Shown here piece by piece: positions 24,413-33,041 of a DNA stretch of 46,564 nt; the first letter of the stretch is position 1, and each line of letters opens with the position of its first letter. Both the position numbers and the translations under genes were made by a program. The notes below the pieces were generated by a model. The model saw only the letters and a list, made by a program, of their open reading frames with translations. It was not told the DNA's origin and ran no database searches. This DNA is from JAQVOO01 sp964524755 (GTDB taxonomy: Bacteria; Spirochaetota; Spirochaetia; Sphaerochaetales; Sphaerochaetaceae). The stretch lies in assembly GCA_964524755.1 (NCBI GenBank), contig CAZGDR010000007.1, positions 1 through 46,564 of the forward strand, written 5' to 3'.

Positions 24413-24444
24413 AGGAGGTCGAAACGACAGGGTTCCGACCTCCT
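24413..24444 (-). repeat. stable hairpin between binding-protein and permease genes
   Basis: AGGAGGTCG (24413-24421) pairs perfectly with CGACCTCCT (24436-24444) around a 14-base loop, without a T-run. It lies between the binding-protein stop and the first permease start. In malE-malF and similar operons such hairpins protect the upstream message and lower permease expression relative to the binding protein. Confidence 0.6.
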
Positions 24445-24461
24445 CCATACATAACTTAGTC

Positions 24462-25757
24462 TTAGAATTGCTCGTCTAATAGTTCTTGAGCAGCACGCTT
24501 AAGGGTTGCGAGAGCTTTCTCTGGAGTCTCTCCAGAAAGCATAACTGATTCTACTGCGCTGCGGATTAAAGTCTGGAATTCAGCACTAGCAGCTCCGTAA
24601 TACACAATGTGACCACGGGCAAAATCATTGGTGAAAACTTCAGAGTAGGGAATATTCTTATAGGTTGTAGAATCCAACAATACTTTGGTAGGTTGAATCA
24701 ATCCAACTTCTTTCAAATACTCCTCAGCATGGGTCAACATATAGGCAATAAACTTCCAAGCTGCATCCTGATTGGCTTTGCTGCTTTGGGCGTTAACCAT
24801 AAGATAGTGACCATAATAGCAGGATGCTACATCTTTTTTAGCATTTTCAAAGACAGGATAGGGGACAATCATCCACTCATTGCTGTCATAAAAAGCACGG
24901 TTATCAGATTTGATTCTATCAATCTGATACAGACCTGTAGTAGCCATGCCAATATCATTATTGTCCTTATTGAACAGAGAACGGGCATTTTTATAGGTAG
25001 GCGAGCCAAGGTTTCGGCCACTTGGTCCCCATTGCTGCATATAGGTTAAGAATTTAAGCCATGCAGCTTCCCCAACTATAGCAGTCTTTCCATCATCGCT
25101 GATTAACTGACCACCAAGCTGTTCAACCATCGGTAACATCGAAACTAAGTAATAAGGATAACGGAAATCGAACCCTCGACGTACGAGAATATCGCCTTCA
25201 CGTATTACCAACTTTTCTGAGACATCTGCCATCTCTTCCCATGTCTTAGGATAATCTTTTTCGGGGTCTAAACCAGCTGAACGGAATACTTTTTTATTTA
25301 TAAAAATAGTCCAGTTCGTTAACTCTAATGGCAAACCATACACTTTACCATCAACTGTGACTGGATCAAGAATCCCATCCATGTAAGCATCACGTAAGGC
25401 TTGTAAATCCTTATATCCGGCTATTTTTGGATCTATCGGAGCCACACGGTTATTGGCAATATACTGATACTCATCTTCGATTGAAAGGTTGAAAATATCA
25501 GGGCCAGAATTAGCAGCAAAAGCCGTTTGAACCAACTCAATAATCTTTGATGATGCTTGTGTGGTACGCTCAATCTTTATATTTGGATTGGCGGCTTCAA
25601 ACTCCTTAATGTAACGTTCTTCAATTCGTGTTCGGTTAGGATCTTCATGTGTCCAATACTTAAGGGTAATTGGTCCCTGCTCCACTTTTGCCCCTTGAGC
25701 AAACAGTGGAACCACCAATAACATTAAAACAATGCTAATTAATAACGCTCTTTTCAT
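24462..25757 (-). CDS. sugar ABC transporter substrate-binding protein
   Basis: Periplasmic binding protein of the UgpB/MalE family, 431 residues. A signal peptide (MKRALLISIVLMLLVVPLFA) ends in AQGA with no lipobox Cys, so the mature protein should be soluble in a periplasm, which fits a diderm. The mature start ITLKYWTHEDPNRTRIEERY and the later FAANSGPDIFNLSIEDEYQY are typical of extracellular solute-binding family 1. GAGGAGGT lies seven bases before the ATG. It is the first gene of the operon (binding protein, two permeases, HAD phosphatase), presumably controlled by the convergent two-component system. The 149 bases upstream contain only weak promoter-like hexamers. The sugar is not deducible. 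Confidence 0.95.
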   Translation of the reverse strand: MKRALLISIVLMLLVVPLFAQGAKVEQGPITLKYWTHEDPNRTRIEERYIKEFEAANPNIKIERTTQASSKIIELVQTAFAANSGPDIFNLSIEDEYQYIANNRVAPIDPKIAGYKDLQALRDAYMDGILDPVTVDGKVYGLPLELTNWTIFINKKVFRSAGLDPEKDYPKTWEEMADVSEKLVIREGDILVRRGFDFRYPYYLVSMLPMVEQLGGQLISDDGKTAIVGEAAWLKFLTYMQQWGPSGRNLGSPTYKNARSLFNKDNNDIGMATTGLYQIDRIKSDNRAFYDSNEWMIVPYPVFENAKKDVASCYYGHYLMVNAQSSKANQDAAWKFIAYMLTHAEEYLKEVGLIQPTKVLLDSTTYKNIPYSEVFTNDFARGHIVYYGAASAEFQTLIRSAVESVMLSGETPEKALATLKRAAQELLDEQF

Positions 25758-25906
25758 AACACTACCTCCTCGTAGTTTCCTCTACTCTCATTGTCATCTG
25801 CTATAGAGAAGGAAGCAATATAACTCTTTTGCTATTACTTGAATAAATTTGTGATTCTAGTTGTCTATGAAATATTTTTATACTTTTTAGATTATTAACA
25901 GGACAA

Positions 25907-26281
25907 TTACGAGAGATTCTTATGTTCTTCAACAAAAGCGGCTAGTTTTTTCATGGTTTCAACACTTAGAATGTGCTCCATGCGACAAGCATCTGCTTCC
26001 GCGATTTCAGGATCTACTCCGAGAACATCACCGAGAAAGGTCGTCAGCGTTTTATGACGACTATATATCTGAGAGGCTTTTAATCGCCCTTTGGCAGTTA
26101 GTTCTATGGCTCCGTAGTTTTCTTGATGAATATAGCCGTTACTTTGAAGAATCTTCATCGCCCGACTCACACTGGGCTTGGTTACACCAATCTTCAAGGC
26201 TACATCGGTTAACCGTACCGTACCATGTTCTTGTTCGAGTTCTAATACTGCTTCTAGGTAATCTTCTCCAGATTCCCGCAT
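25907..26281 (-). CDS. DtxR/MntR-family metal-dependent regulator
   Basis: A 124-residue repressor-type protein with an N-terminal winged helix (EDYLEAVLELEQEHGTVRLT, then VALKIGVTKPSVSRAMKIL as recognition helix, then ELTAKGRLKASQIYSRH) and the metal-binding dimerisation domain (DPEIAEADACRMEHILSVET). It lacks the SH3-like third domain, so it is MntR-like in length. It should bind Mn2+ or Fe2+ and control metal uptake genes. The Glu and His of the metal sites are present (EADACRMEHILS). GGGAGG lies five bases before the ATG. It is downstream of oadB and the mini-gamma gene, possibly with its own promoter (TTGTAG-17-TAGGAT at 26303-26331). Confidence 0.88.
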   Translation of the reverse strand: MRESGEDYLEAVLELEQEHGTVRLTDVALKIGVTKPSVSRAMKILQSNGYIHQENYGAIELTAKGRLKASQIYSRHKTLTTFLGDVLGVDPEIAEADACRMEHILSVETMKKLAAFVEEHKNLS

Positions 26282-26346
26282 ACAGTCCTCCCTGTTTAAT
26301 CTATCCTACCATGTCGTGCTTATGGCTACAATGGCAGAGAACATCC

Positions 26347-26475
26347 CTATTCCTTACCGTTCTTAAAGATTTTCGGAAAAAGGGATAGCACAAGATAAAT
26401 GGCAAAAATAACAACAAATATAGCTAACATACCCTGCCACATCAGAGTAAGCGACTGTTTAAAAACTTCAATCAT
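26347..26475 (-). CDS. tiny membrane protein, OadG-like gamma subunit
   Basis: A 42-residue ORF beginning MIEVFKQSLTLMWQGMLAIF, with one membrane helix (residues 16-33) and a basic C-terminus ending KIFKNGKE. GGAG stands ten bases before the ATG. It starts 15 bases after oadB, and its size, topology and position match the small gamma subunits (OadG family) that hold decarboxylase sodium pumps together at the membrane. The motif SLTLMWQGMLAIFVVI is typical of the OadG N-terminus. The long linker and zinc-binding tail of enterobacterial OadG are missing. Its existence as a gene is well supported; its function is inferred from context. Confidence 0.78.
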   Translation of the reverse strand: MIEVFKQSLTLMWQGMLAIFVVIFAIYLVLSLFPKIFKNGKE

Positions 26476-26490
26476 CGTATAACTTCTCCT

Positions 26491-27630
26491 TTACACGAGC
26501 ATCTGGGGAACCAGACCAAGAATAACTCCTCCAGCAATCACCGATGCAATCTGGCCGGCAACATTAGCTCCCACCGCATGCATAAGTAGATGGTTCTGAG
26601 GATCTGCCTCTTGACCCATTCGTTGCACAACTCGAGCCGACATGGGGAATGCCGAGATTCCCGCGGCACCCACCATAGGATTAATTTTATTTTTAGAAAA
26701 AAGATTGAGTAGTTTTGCAAACAAAACTCCGGCGATTGAATCAAAAATAAAGGCAAGCAAGCCAAGAACCATAATTAACATAGTTTCAATCTTAACAAAT
26801 TTATCGGCTTGCATAGAAACCGAAATCGTAATTCCTAATAATAACGTAATCAGATTTACTAACACGTGCTGTGCAGTCTCAGAAAGACTCCCTAAAACTC
26901 CTGATTCCCGAATCAAATTCCCAAACATTAACAACCCCACTAAACTTACCGAAGCTGGGGCAACATACCCCGCAAACATTGTTACGATAATGGGGAATAA
27001 TAAACGAGCCATTCTTGAAACATTTTTAGGGTTATAAGGCATCCGGATTGCTCGTTCTTTCTTTGTCGTCACTAATTTAATAGCAAAAGGTTGAATAATG
27101 GGCACCAAGGCCATATACGAATAGGCTGCAACGGCGATCGCTCCGACATAATCACTTTTGAGCACCTGCGAGACAAGAATGGAGGTGGGGCCATCTGCGG
27201 CTCCGATAATACCGATTGAAGCCGCATCCTTAAGCGGAAATCCTAACAACGCGGCAATCGTTATCGTCGCAAAGATTCCGAATTGGGCGGCTGCACCAAA
27301 TAGTACCAATTTAGGGTTGCTTAATAGAGGGCCAAAATCGATCATGGCTCCAATGCCAATGAACAACAACAACGGCATAGCTTCTGAGGCGTGGATACCT
27401 ACTTCAAATAACCATTCCAGAATACCAGCAACTTCTCCGATACCCGGTAGCGTTGAATTCAGTGCTCCAGAAAAAGGAATGTTCACTAGAATAGCACCAA
27501 ATCCTATGGGAAGGAGCAAAGATGGTTCCAGCTTTTTTGAAATTGCAAGATAAATTAAGACTGAGCCGATAACATACATAACCAACTGCTGCCATGTTGT
27601 CGCAGTCAGGCCCTGTAATAGATAGTTCAT
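26491..27630 (-). CDS. oadB: sodium-pumping decarboxylase, beta subunit
   Basis: Inner-membrane subunit that couples decarboxylation of a carboxybiotin to Na+ export (oxaloacetate, methylmalonyl-CoA or glutaconyl-CoA decarboxylase family). The 379 residues are mostly hydrophobic helices. Diagnostic motifs are GIIGAADGPTSILVSQVLKS, with the ion-coupling Asp, near 145, AYSYMALVPIIQPFAIKL, and NPMVGAAGISAFPMSARVVQ near 320. AAGGGGGC lies just before the ATG. A promoter is recognisable upstream. The carboxyltransferase alpha and biotin carrier subunits are not in the window, so the substrate is unknown. It forms an operon with the mini-gamma gene and the DtxR-type regulator. Confidence 0.94.
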   Translation of the reverse strand: MNYLLQGLTATTWQQLVMYVIGSVLIYLAISKKLEPSLLLPIGFGAILVNIPFSGALNSTLPGIGEVAGILEWLFEVGIHASEAMPLLLFIGIGAMIDFGPLLSNPKLVLFGAAAQFGIFATITIAALLGFPLKDAASIGIIGAADGPTSILVSQVLKSDYVGAIAVAAYSYMALVPIIQPFAIKLVTTKKERAIRMPYNPKNVSRMARLLFPIIVTMFAGYVAPASVSLVGLLMFGNLIRESGVLGSLSETAQHVLVNLITLLLGITISVSMQADKFVKIETMLIMVLGLLAFIFDSIAGVLFAKLLNLFSKNKINPMVGAAGISAFPMSARVVQRMGQEADPQNHLLMHAVGANVAGQIASVIAGGVILGLVPQMLV

Positions 27631-27654
27631 GGTGCCCCCTTAGCGTGTGACTTG

Positions 27655-27684
27655 AATATATCACTCTGTGGGAGAGACGGTCAA
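27655..27684 (-). promoter_or_regulatory. promoter of the oadB operon
   Basis: On the minus strand: TTGACC (27679-27684), 18-base spacer, and TATATT (27655-27660) preceded by TGA, an extended -10. The expected start near 27648 leaves about 18 bases before the oadB ATG, including its ribosome binding site. Confidence 0.6.
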
Positions 27685-27783
27685 TCTTATTATATTTTCA
27701 TAAACTGTATATTTATTCTATTTTCATGCATGTAAGACTTTTCAAAATCAGGAAAACATCCTATTATGCGAAAAACACTGGAA

Positions 27784-27798
27784 AGCGGGTATACCGCT
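27784..27798 (+). promoter_or_regulatory. palindrome in the 5' leader of the amino-acid ABC operon
   Basis: AGCGG-GTATA-CCGCT is a 15-base near-perfect palindrome centred about 34 bases before the binding-protein ATG. A weak promoter (TTTTCA-17-TATTAT, -10 at about 27753-27758) lies upstream, so the palindrome is transcribed. It could be a repressor operator or a small RNA hairpin. Confidence 0.35.
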
Positions 27799-27824
27799 AC
27801 CAATTTACAGAAAGAGGTAAATTA

Positions 27825-28634
27825 ATGAAAAAATTTCTATTTATTGTTGCTCTAACCTGCCTTGCAGTTTCAATCTTAGGTGCTGCTGGCGCCAAAGAAC
27901 AGACTGGCGACCAGTCTTTAGAAAAGGTTCTTAGCAAAGGTACTTTTGTAATGGGACTCGATGACTCATTTCCACCTATGGGATTTCGCGATGAAAACAA
28001 TGAAGTGGTCGGTTTCGACATCGATCTCGCCAAAGAGGTCACTCGCCGAATGAACGTCACTCTTAAAGTACAGCCCATCGATTGGAATGCAAAAGAACAG
28101 GAATTGAATACTGGAAATATTGATTGCATCTGGAATGGTTTTACCATCACCGAAGACCGCAAAAAAGTAATTAACTTCTCTGACCCCTATGTTGATAACG
28201 CTCAGGTGGCAGTTGTAAAATCTCAAAGCCCTGTGAAGACCCTTGCTGACCTTGCTGGTAAAGTAGTAGGTCTCCAAGCTGGTTCAAGCGCATCTGAGGC
28301 TGTGCAAAGTAATCCTGATTTTGCCGCATCCTTAAAAGAAGTTATTGAGGTAAAAGATAACCTTACCGCTTTAATGGACCTAGAAATTGGTGGCGTTGAT
28401 GCAGTTGTCCTCGATTTATTTGTGGCAAACGACAATATCACCCGCAGTGGAAAAGATTTTAGGATCTTAGATCAACACCTCTCTTCAGAGGAATATGGCG
28501 TTGGATTTAGAAAAAATGATCAAGCACTGCGCGATGAAGTCCAAAAAATCTTGAATGAAATGGCTGCAGACGGCACTATGGCTGAAATCGCTACAGTTTG
28601 GTTTGGTAAAGACATCACCGTTGTAGGCAAATAA
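27825..28634 (+). CDS. polar amino-acid ABC transporter substrate-binding protein
   Basis: Periplasmic binding protein of solute-binding family 3, 269 residues. A signal peptide (MKKFLFIVALTCLAVSILGA) is followed by AGAKEQ without a lipobox. The mature domain begins FVMGLDDSFPPMGFRDENNE and contains GFDIDLAKEVTRRMN, the family signature, then WNGFTITEDRKKVINFSDPY. This fits uptake of glutamine, glutamate, cystine, arginine or similar. The ATG at 27825 has AGAGGT six bases ahead; an in-frame ATG at 27726 would add 33 residues before the signal peptide and is rejected. First gene of a three-gene operon. Confidence 0.95.
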   Translation: MKKFLFIVALTCLAVSILGAAGAKEQTGDQSLEKVLSKGTFVMGLDDSFPPMGFRDENNEVVGFDIDLAKEVTRRMNVTLKVQPIDWNAKEQELNTGNIDCIWNGFTITEDRKKVINFSDPYVDNAQVAVVKSQSPVKTLADLAGKVVGLQAGSSASEAVQSNPDFAASLKEVIEVKDNLTALMDLEIGGVDAVVLDLFVANDNITRSGKDFRILDQHLSSEEYGVGFRKNDQALRDEVQKILNEMAADGTMAEIATVWFGKDITVVGK

Positions 28635-28637
28635 CAC

Positions 28638-29273
28638 ATGCCAAAATTGCTGCTGCTCATGCTTGAGGGAACGTTCACCTCGTTGCGTATCTTTTTCCTC
28701 ACGCTCTTGTTCTCACTCCCCCTTGGCCTCTTAGTTGCCAAGGGGCGCATGAGTAAGCACCGTATTGTCAGCTCACTTGTTAATGGCTATATCATGATCA
28801 TGCGGGGAACTCCCCTCATCTTACAACTCATCTTTGTCTACTTTGCCCCCTACTACATACTTGGTGCCTCGACAGATCGCTTTACAGCCGTAATAATTGC
28901 CTATGTGATTAACTATGCGGCCTACTTTGCCGAAATTTATCGGGGAGGAATCCAGAGTATCTCTGAGGGGCAACTCGAGGCCTCTTCGGTGCTTGGATTT
29001 ACAAAAATTCACACCTTTACCCATGTGGTAATGCCACAGGTTATAAAACGAATTATGCCACCCATGGGCAATGAGGTCATTACCCTCGTAAAAGATACAG
29101 CCTTGGCTCAAACTATTGGCGTTGCTGAACTTTTTAGGGTTGCTCAGAATGCAGCAGCCCGAGAGTTCTCAACCATGCCCATCTTCATAGCTGGGATTTT
29201 TTATTTTGTCATGAATGCTATCGTTTCAAAAAGCTTTGACTTGATTGAACATAAACTCAATTATTATAGGTAG
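28638..29273 (+). CDS. polar amino-acid ABC transporter permease
   Basis: Inner-membrane permease of the HisM/GlnP family, 211 residues with about five hydrophobic segments. Early sequence EGTFTSLRIFFLTLLFSLPL is typical, as is RGTPLILQLIFVYF. The ATPase-docking EAA loop is QLEASSVLGFTKIHTFTHVV (near 115). It starts three bases after the binding-protein gene without a clear ribosome binding site of its own, so it is probably translationally coupled. Only one permease is present, so the pore is likely a homodimer. Confidence 0.94.
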   Translation: MPKLLLLMLEGTFTSLRIFFLTLLFSLPLGLLVAKGRMSKHRIVSSLVNGYIMIMRGTPLILQLIFVYFAPYYILGASTDRFTAVIIAYVINYAAYFAEIYRGGIQSISEGQLEASSVLGFTKIHTFTHVVMPQVIKRIMPPMGNEVITLVKDTALAQTIGVAELFRVAQNAAAREFSTMPIFIAGIFYFVMNAIVSKSFDLIEHKLNYYR

Positions 29274-29285
29274 GGAGGATTTTAG

Positions 29286-30047
29286 ATGCCTGTCATTACC
29301 GTTGACCATGTCAAAAAGACCTTCTCTACCCTCGAGGTACTTAAAGATATCTCCTTCTCTTTACCGGAGGGTGAAGTCCTCTCTATCATCGGACCATCAG
29401 GTTCAGGGAAATCGACACTACTTCGCTGTATCACTAATTTGGAACAGATTGACAGTGGCACTATCACCATCGGAGGCGACACCTTAGTCACTTCTGATAA
29501 TCAAGGAAATGTCATCTATGCTGATAAAGCAACTATCTCTCGTATTCGCCTACGAGTAGGTTTAGTTTTCCAAAACTTTAACCTGTTCCCCCATTTCTCA
29601 GTTCTGCGCAATATTACAGAGGCTCCCAGACACGTGCTTAACACACCCCGCAAAGAAGCTAATGAATTAGCCTATAATCTGTTAGAGAAAATGGGACTCT
29701 CTGATAAAGCTTCAGCCTATCCATATCAACTCTCCGGCGGCCAGCAACAGCGCGTCTCGATAGCTCGTGCATTGGCATTACACCCCCAAGTCCTTTGCTT
29801 TGACGAACCTACCAGCGCCCTCGACCCGGAATTAACTGGAGAAATCCTAGCTGTCATTAAAGAATTAGCTAGTGAACATATGACGATGATGGTCGTGACC
29901 CATGAGATGGCCTTTGCTCGTGATATCTCCGACCGTGTCATATTCATGGACGATGGCTTCATCGTTGAAGAGGGCTCTCCCGATCAGATTTTCACACATA
30001 CCAAAAACGAACGAACCAAGCGCTTTTTGAACCGATTTGGGTCCTAA
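29286..30047 (+). CDS. polar amino-acid ABC transporter ATP-binding protein
   Basis: Cytoplasmic ATPase of the importer, 253 residues, GlnQ/HisP type. Walker A is GPSGSGKST (near 35), the Q-loop FQNFNLFPHF, the ABC signature LSGGQQQR (near 150), Walker B VLCFDEPTSALD, and the switch His in VTHEMAFAR. An insertion VTSDNQGNVIYADKATISRI around residues 65-85, before the Q-loop, is slightly longer than in GlnQ. GGGAGG lies upstream of the ATG. It is the last gene of the operon; no strong terminator is visible after it. Confidence 0.95.
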   Translation: MPVITVDHVKKTFSTLEVLKDISFSLPEGEVLSIIGPSGSGKSTLLRCITNLEQIDSGTITIGGDTLVTSDNQGNVIYADKATISRIRLRVGLVFQNFNLFPHFSVLRNITEAPRHVLNTPRKEANELAYNLLEKMGLSDKASAYPYQLSGGQQQRVSIARALALHPQVLCFDEPTSALDPELTGEILAVIKELASEHMTMMVVTHEMAFARDISDRVIFMDDGFIVEEGSPDQIFTHTKNERTKRFLNRFGS

Positions 30048-30156
30048 GACTCTCCGTATACATCAACATCACCCCTTTTGACTCTGATGATAAAATGTAG
30101 TGTACCAATGATTCTAAAAACATGTATCATAATAGACCAAGGTGATGCATAAAGAG

Positions 30157-30185
30157 TTCAATAACCACCTTCAATTGTGTATACT
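30157..30185 (+). promoter_or_regulatory. promoter before the FAD dehydrogenase gene
   Basis: TTCAAT (30157-30162), 17-base spacer, TATACT (30180-30185). Expected start about 17 bases before the GTG start codon, leaving room for the ribosome binding site. Confidence 0.35.
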
Positions 30186-30208
30186 GAGTATCTGTTAGGA
30201 GCCATCAA

Positions 30209-31510
30209 GTGGATTTTTATGATGTTGTAATTTTGGGTTCGGGACCTGCGGGAATGGGAGCTGCTTTTGAACTTGCTGTAGCACGCCCCGATCTTTCAAT
30301 CCTCATTCTTGACCAAGAACGCTTCTCGACGGGTGGAATGCGCAATGACTGTAAGATGAACTTTACCTTCCCCATCGGATTTCCTGAAGAGTATTGGTCC
30401 AAAGAGCAAGCAAATTACTACCTGCAAAAAGTAACTCAATATCTCAAACCGGTAATCATGGAGAAGAGTAATATTGCCGTCTATCAACAACGTGCTCTAC
30501 GCCTAGGCTGCCAACTTGTAGAAATTCGCCAATCCCATCTGGGCACCGATGGAGGTCTGCTCTTAATAAAACGCTTATTAGCTGAACTTAACGCCTTAGG
30601 CGTAACTCTAGCCTTAGGGGAAACCATGTTAGCCATAGATGATGAACGCCACTATATCACAACTGATAAACGCGATATCGCCTATAAAACCGTTTTATTA
30701 GCGCCAGGGAGAAAAGGCTTCCATTTCCTTCAAATGATGTTGCAATCCCTCGGAGTCTCCTTCGTTGATAATATTGTTGATATCGGAGTACGTATTGAAA
30801 CACGGCTTGAGCACTACCCCATCGTACAAGATTATTATGACCCAAAATTCTACTTTCCCGAAAAGGTGAGAACCTTCTGCACCAACAGTGGCAATGCACA
30901 TGTAGTAAAAGAGAAATATACGACGGGAAGAGGAGACGTTTGGTACTCGGTGAATGGCCATGCGTATTCAGCCAATTCCCGCGGAGCCAATGGACTCGTT
31001 AATTTTGCAATTCTCAAGACTGTTACCTTCACCCAACCTCTGGCGAGTGGACAAGCCTATGCTGAGAACCTTGGCCTACAGGCCGCCTTAATGGGTGGAG
31101 GGCGACCTCTTATGCAACGGGTGGGAGATTTTCGTTTAGGAACACGCAGCAAGGAGGCTAGCTTCAATACCGACCTCTACGACTTTCAACCCACTCTCAA
31201 AGATTGTTGCCCAGGAGATATCTCTCTAGCCGTTCCTGCTAAAATATTACGAGTAATCTGGAAGGCTATGAAGAATCTCGATACTATTGTTCCAGGTGTG
31301 TTACACCCTTCGACAATCATGTATTACCCTGAAATTAAATTGTATGCTAATAAACCTGTTTACCGCGACGACCACTTTCGCGTTAGTGAGCGAGTATTTT
31401 TGGCGGGTGATGGTGCTGGTACAAGTCGTGGGATCACAGCCGCGTGGGCCAGCGGTATCCGCTCTGCTGAGGGGATGTTACAGACACTGAAAACTACATC
31501 AAAGGACTAA
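30209..31510 (+). CDS. FAD-dependent dehydrogenase of the COG2509 type
   Basis: A 433-residue flavoprotein with an N-terminal FAD-binding Rossmann motif, DVVILGSGPAGMGAAFELA (residues 5-23), and a C-terminal FAD-contacting stretch, VFLAGDGAGTSRGITAAWAS (near 400). The middle part includes GVRIETRLEHYPIVQDYYDP and a Cys-containing FCTNSGNAHVVKEKYTTG region, as in uncharacterised FAD dehydrogenases related to geranylgeranyl reductases. The reaction is unknown. The start is GTG with AGGAG eight bases ahead. The 3' end overlaps the convergent cardiolipin synthase gene by 17 bases. Confidence 0.85.
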   Translation: MDFYDVVILGSGPAGMGAAFELAVARPDLSILILDQERFSTGGMRNDCKMNFTFPIGFPEEYWSKEQANYYLQKVTQYLKPVIMEKSNIAVYQQRALRLGCQLVEIRQSHLGTDGGLLLIKRLLAELNALGVTLALGETMLAIDDERHYITTDKRDIAYKTVLLAPGRKGFHFLQMMLQSLGVSFVDNIVDIGVRIETRLEHYPIVQDYYDPKFYFPEKVRTFCTNSGNAHVVKEKYTTGRGDVWYSVNGHAYSANSRGANGLVNFAILKTVTFTQPLASGQAYAENLGLQAALMGGGRPLMQRVGDFRLGTRSKEASFNTDLYDFQPTLKDCCPGDISLAVPAKILRVIWKAMKNLDTIVPGVLHPSTIMYYPEIKLYANKPVYRDDHFRVSERVFLAGDGAGTSRGITAAWASGIRSAEGMLQTLKTTSKD

Positions 31511-33032
31511 ATAGTTTTAAAACATTCCTGAACAATTTCATGGGCAAGGGGATAGTCTCTTCTTGCTGCAAGGTAATCTCTGTACAAACATCGAGAGTTT
31601 TTATGAAATCGTTACGTACTTGAGCGGTAACTGAAGAATGGAAAAAAATCACCCCACATTCAAAATGGAGATAAAAACTACGATAATCCATATTCGTTGT
31701 CCCTACAATTGAGACCTCATCGTCAGCTACAAACATTTTAGCGTGCATAAATCCAGGAGTGTATTCAAATATTTTCACCCCCACTTTTAGTAAGGGGAGA
31801 TAATTTGAACGGGTCACGGGGTGCACATACCATTTATCATGAAAGTTAGGGGTCATAATACGCACATCTACCCCACTTTGAGCAGCGATAGTGAGGGCAG
31901 TGAGCATTTGGGTATCGATGATCAAATAGGGTGTTGTAATCCACACATAATGGCGTGCATGGTTGATGATTTGGATGTAGGCATTCTCTGAAATATTATC
32001 TTCATCTAAAGGACTATCACCAAAAGGTTGCACGTATCCATCATTGGGATACTTTCTACGAGGGGTAAACTCCGTTAAATCGATATCTTCATCTGTGGTA
32101 AATACCCACTGTTGAAAGAACATTAAGGTTAGATTCCAAACTGCATTACCCTTCAACATAACAGTAGTATCTTTCCAGTGTCCAAATCGAATTTTCCGAT
32201 TTATGTATTCATCGGCAAAGTTAATACCGCCTGTAAACCCAATGTCACCATCAATGATTAACATTTTTCTGTGGTCACGATAATTCAATCTTGCATTAAG
32301 GTGTGGCTTAAGTCGATTAAAGACACCAACTTGGAACCCCATATCTTTAAGCGTTTGTTCATACCTACTCGGTATTGTCTTAATACTACCAAAGTCATCA
32401 TACAAAAGCCGAATAGAGACCCCTTCAGCAAGTTTCTTACGCAACAGCGTCAGCATAGCGGTCCACATCTCACCTTCAGCAATAATAAAATATTCAAAGA
32501 GGATGAAACGGGTAGCTTTATCCACCTCTTCTAAAATTCTCGTAAAAGCATCCTCACCAAGAGCATAGTATTCAACGGTAGTTCCATCCCAGGCCGGAGC
32601 TCCAGTGAGATTACGAATATAATCAGATTGACGTCCAAAATTAGGGGATGATTCAATTAAGGCGTGGCGTATTTTAGGGGCAGGTTCAGGCAGAACAGCC
32701 CGCATCTCCTTCTCGTAATGTTCCTGATACTTAGCCATCTGCCGTGCGACTTTAGCCCCACTACGCTTGTTTCCAAAGATCAGGTAAAAAGGAACCCCTA
32801 GTATAGGGGCGACATAAATGAGAAGTATCCAAGAAATGATATAGATGGGATGATCGTTACTACTAACCAGAAAGAACACGCTGATAAAACCTAATGCATA
32901 GACAATTGGAATATAAAAAGCACTGGCTGACATAAAGTTCAGAATTATCCAAACAATTACACCAATTTGAATTGCAACTAAGAAAATAAAAGAAAACAGT
33001 CTCCCCGTTAGGAATTTGAGGAATTTTTTCAT
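31494..33032 (-). CDS. cls: cardiolipin synthase, phospholipase-D type
   Basis: Inner-membrane enzyme joining two phosphatidylglycerols to cardiolipin. The 512-residue protein has N-terminal hydrophobic segments (residues 10-85) ending in the PLDc_N region, then two HKD motifs: HRKMLIIDGDIGFTGGIN near 245 and HAKMFVADDEVSIVGTTN near 425. GAGGAG lies four bases before the ATG. It follows the TPR membrane protein gene by nine bases, so the two form an operon. Confidence 0.94.
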   Translation of the reverse strand: MKKFLKFLTGRLFSFIFLVAIQIGVIVWIILNFMSASAFYIPIVYALGFISVFFLVSSNDHPIYIISWILLIYVAPILGVPFYLIFGNKRSGAKVARQMAKYQEHYEKEMRAVLPEPAPKIRHALIESSPNFGRQSDYIRNLTGAPAWDGTTVEYYALGEDAFTRILEEVDKATRFILFEYFIIAEGEMWTAMLTLLRKKLAEGVSIRLLYDDFGSIKTIPSRYEQTLKDMGFQVGVFNRLKPHLNARLNYRDHRKMLIIDGDIGFTGGINFADEYINRKIRFGHWKDTTVMLKGNAVWNLTLMFFQQWVFTTDEDIDLTEFTPRRKYPNDGYVQPFGDSPLDEDNISENAYIQIINHARHYVWITTPYLIIDTQMLTALTIAAQSGVDVRIMTPNFHDKWYVHPVTRSNYLPLLKVGVKIFEYTPGFMHAKMFVADDEVSIVGTTNMDYRSFYLHFECGVIFFHSSVTAQVRNDFIKTLDVCTEITLQQEETIPLPMKLFRNVLKLFSPLM

Positions 33033-33041
33033 GTGACTCCT

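Noticed and set aside
27726..27824. N-terminal extension of the amino-acid binding protein from an upstream ATG.
   Set aside because: It would place 33 basic residues before a normal signal peptide, while the ATG at 27825 has its own ribosome binding site.
30138..30174. AAGGTG/CACCTT hairpin after the amino-acid ABC operon.
   Set aside because: Six pairs around a 21-base loop with no T-run; not convincing as a terminator and it overlaps a candidate promoter.
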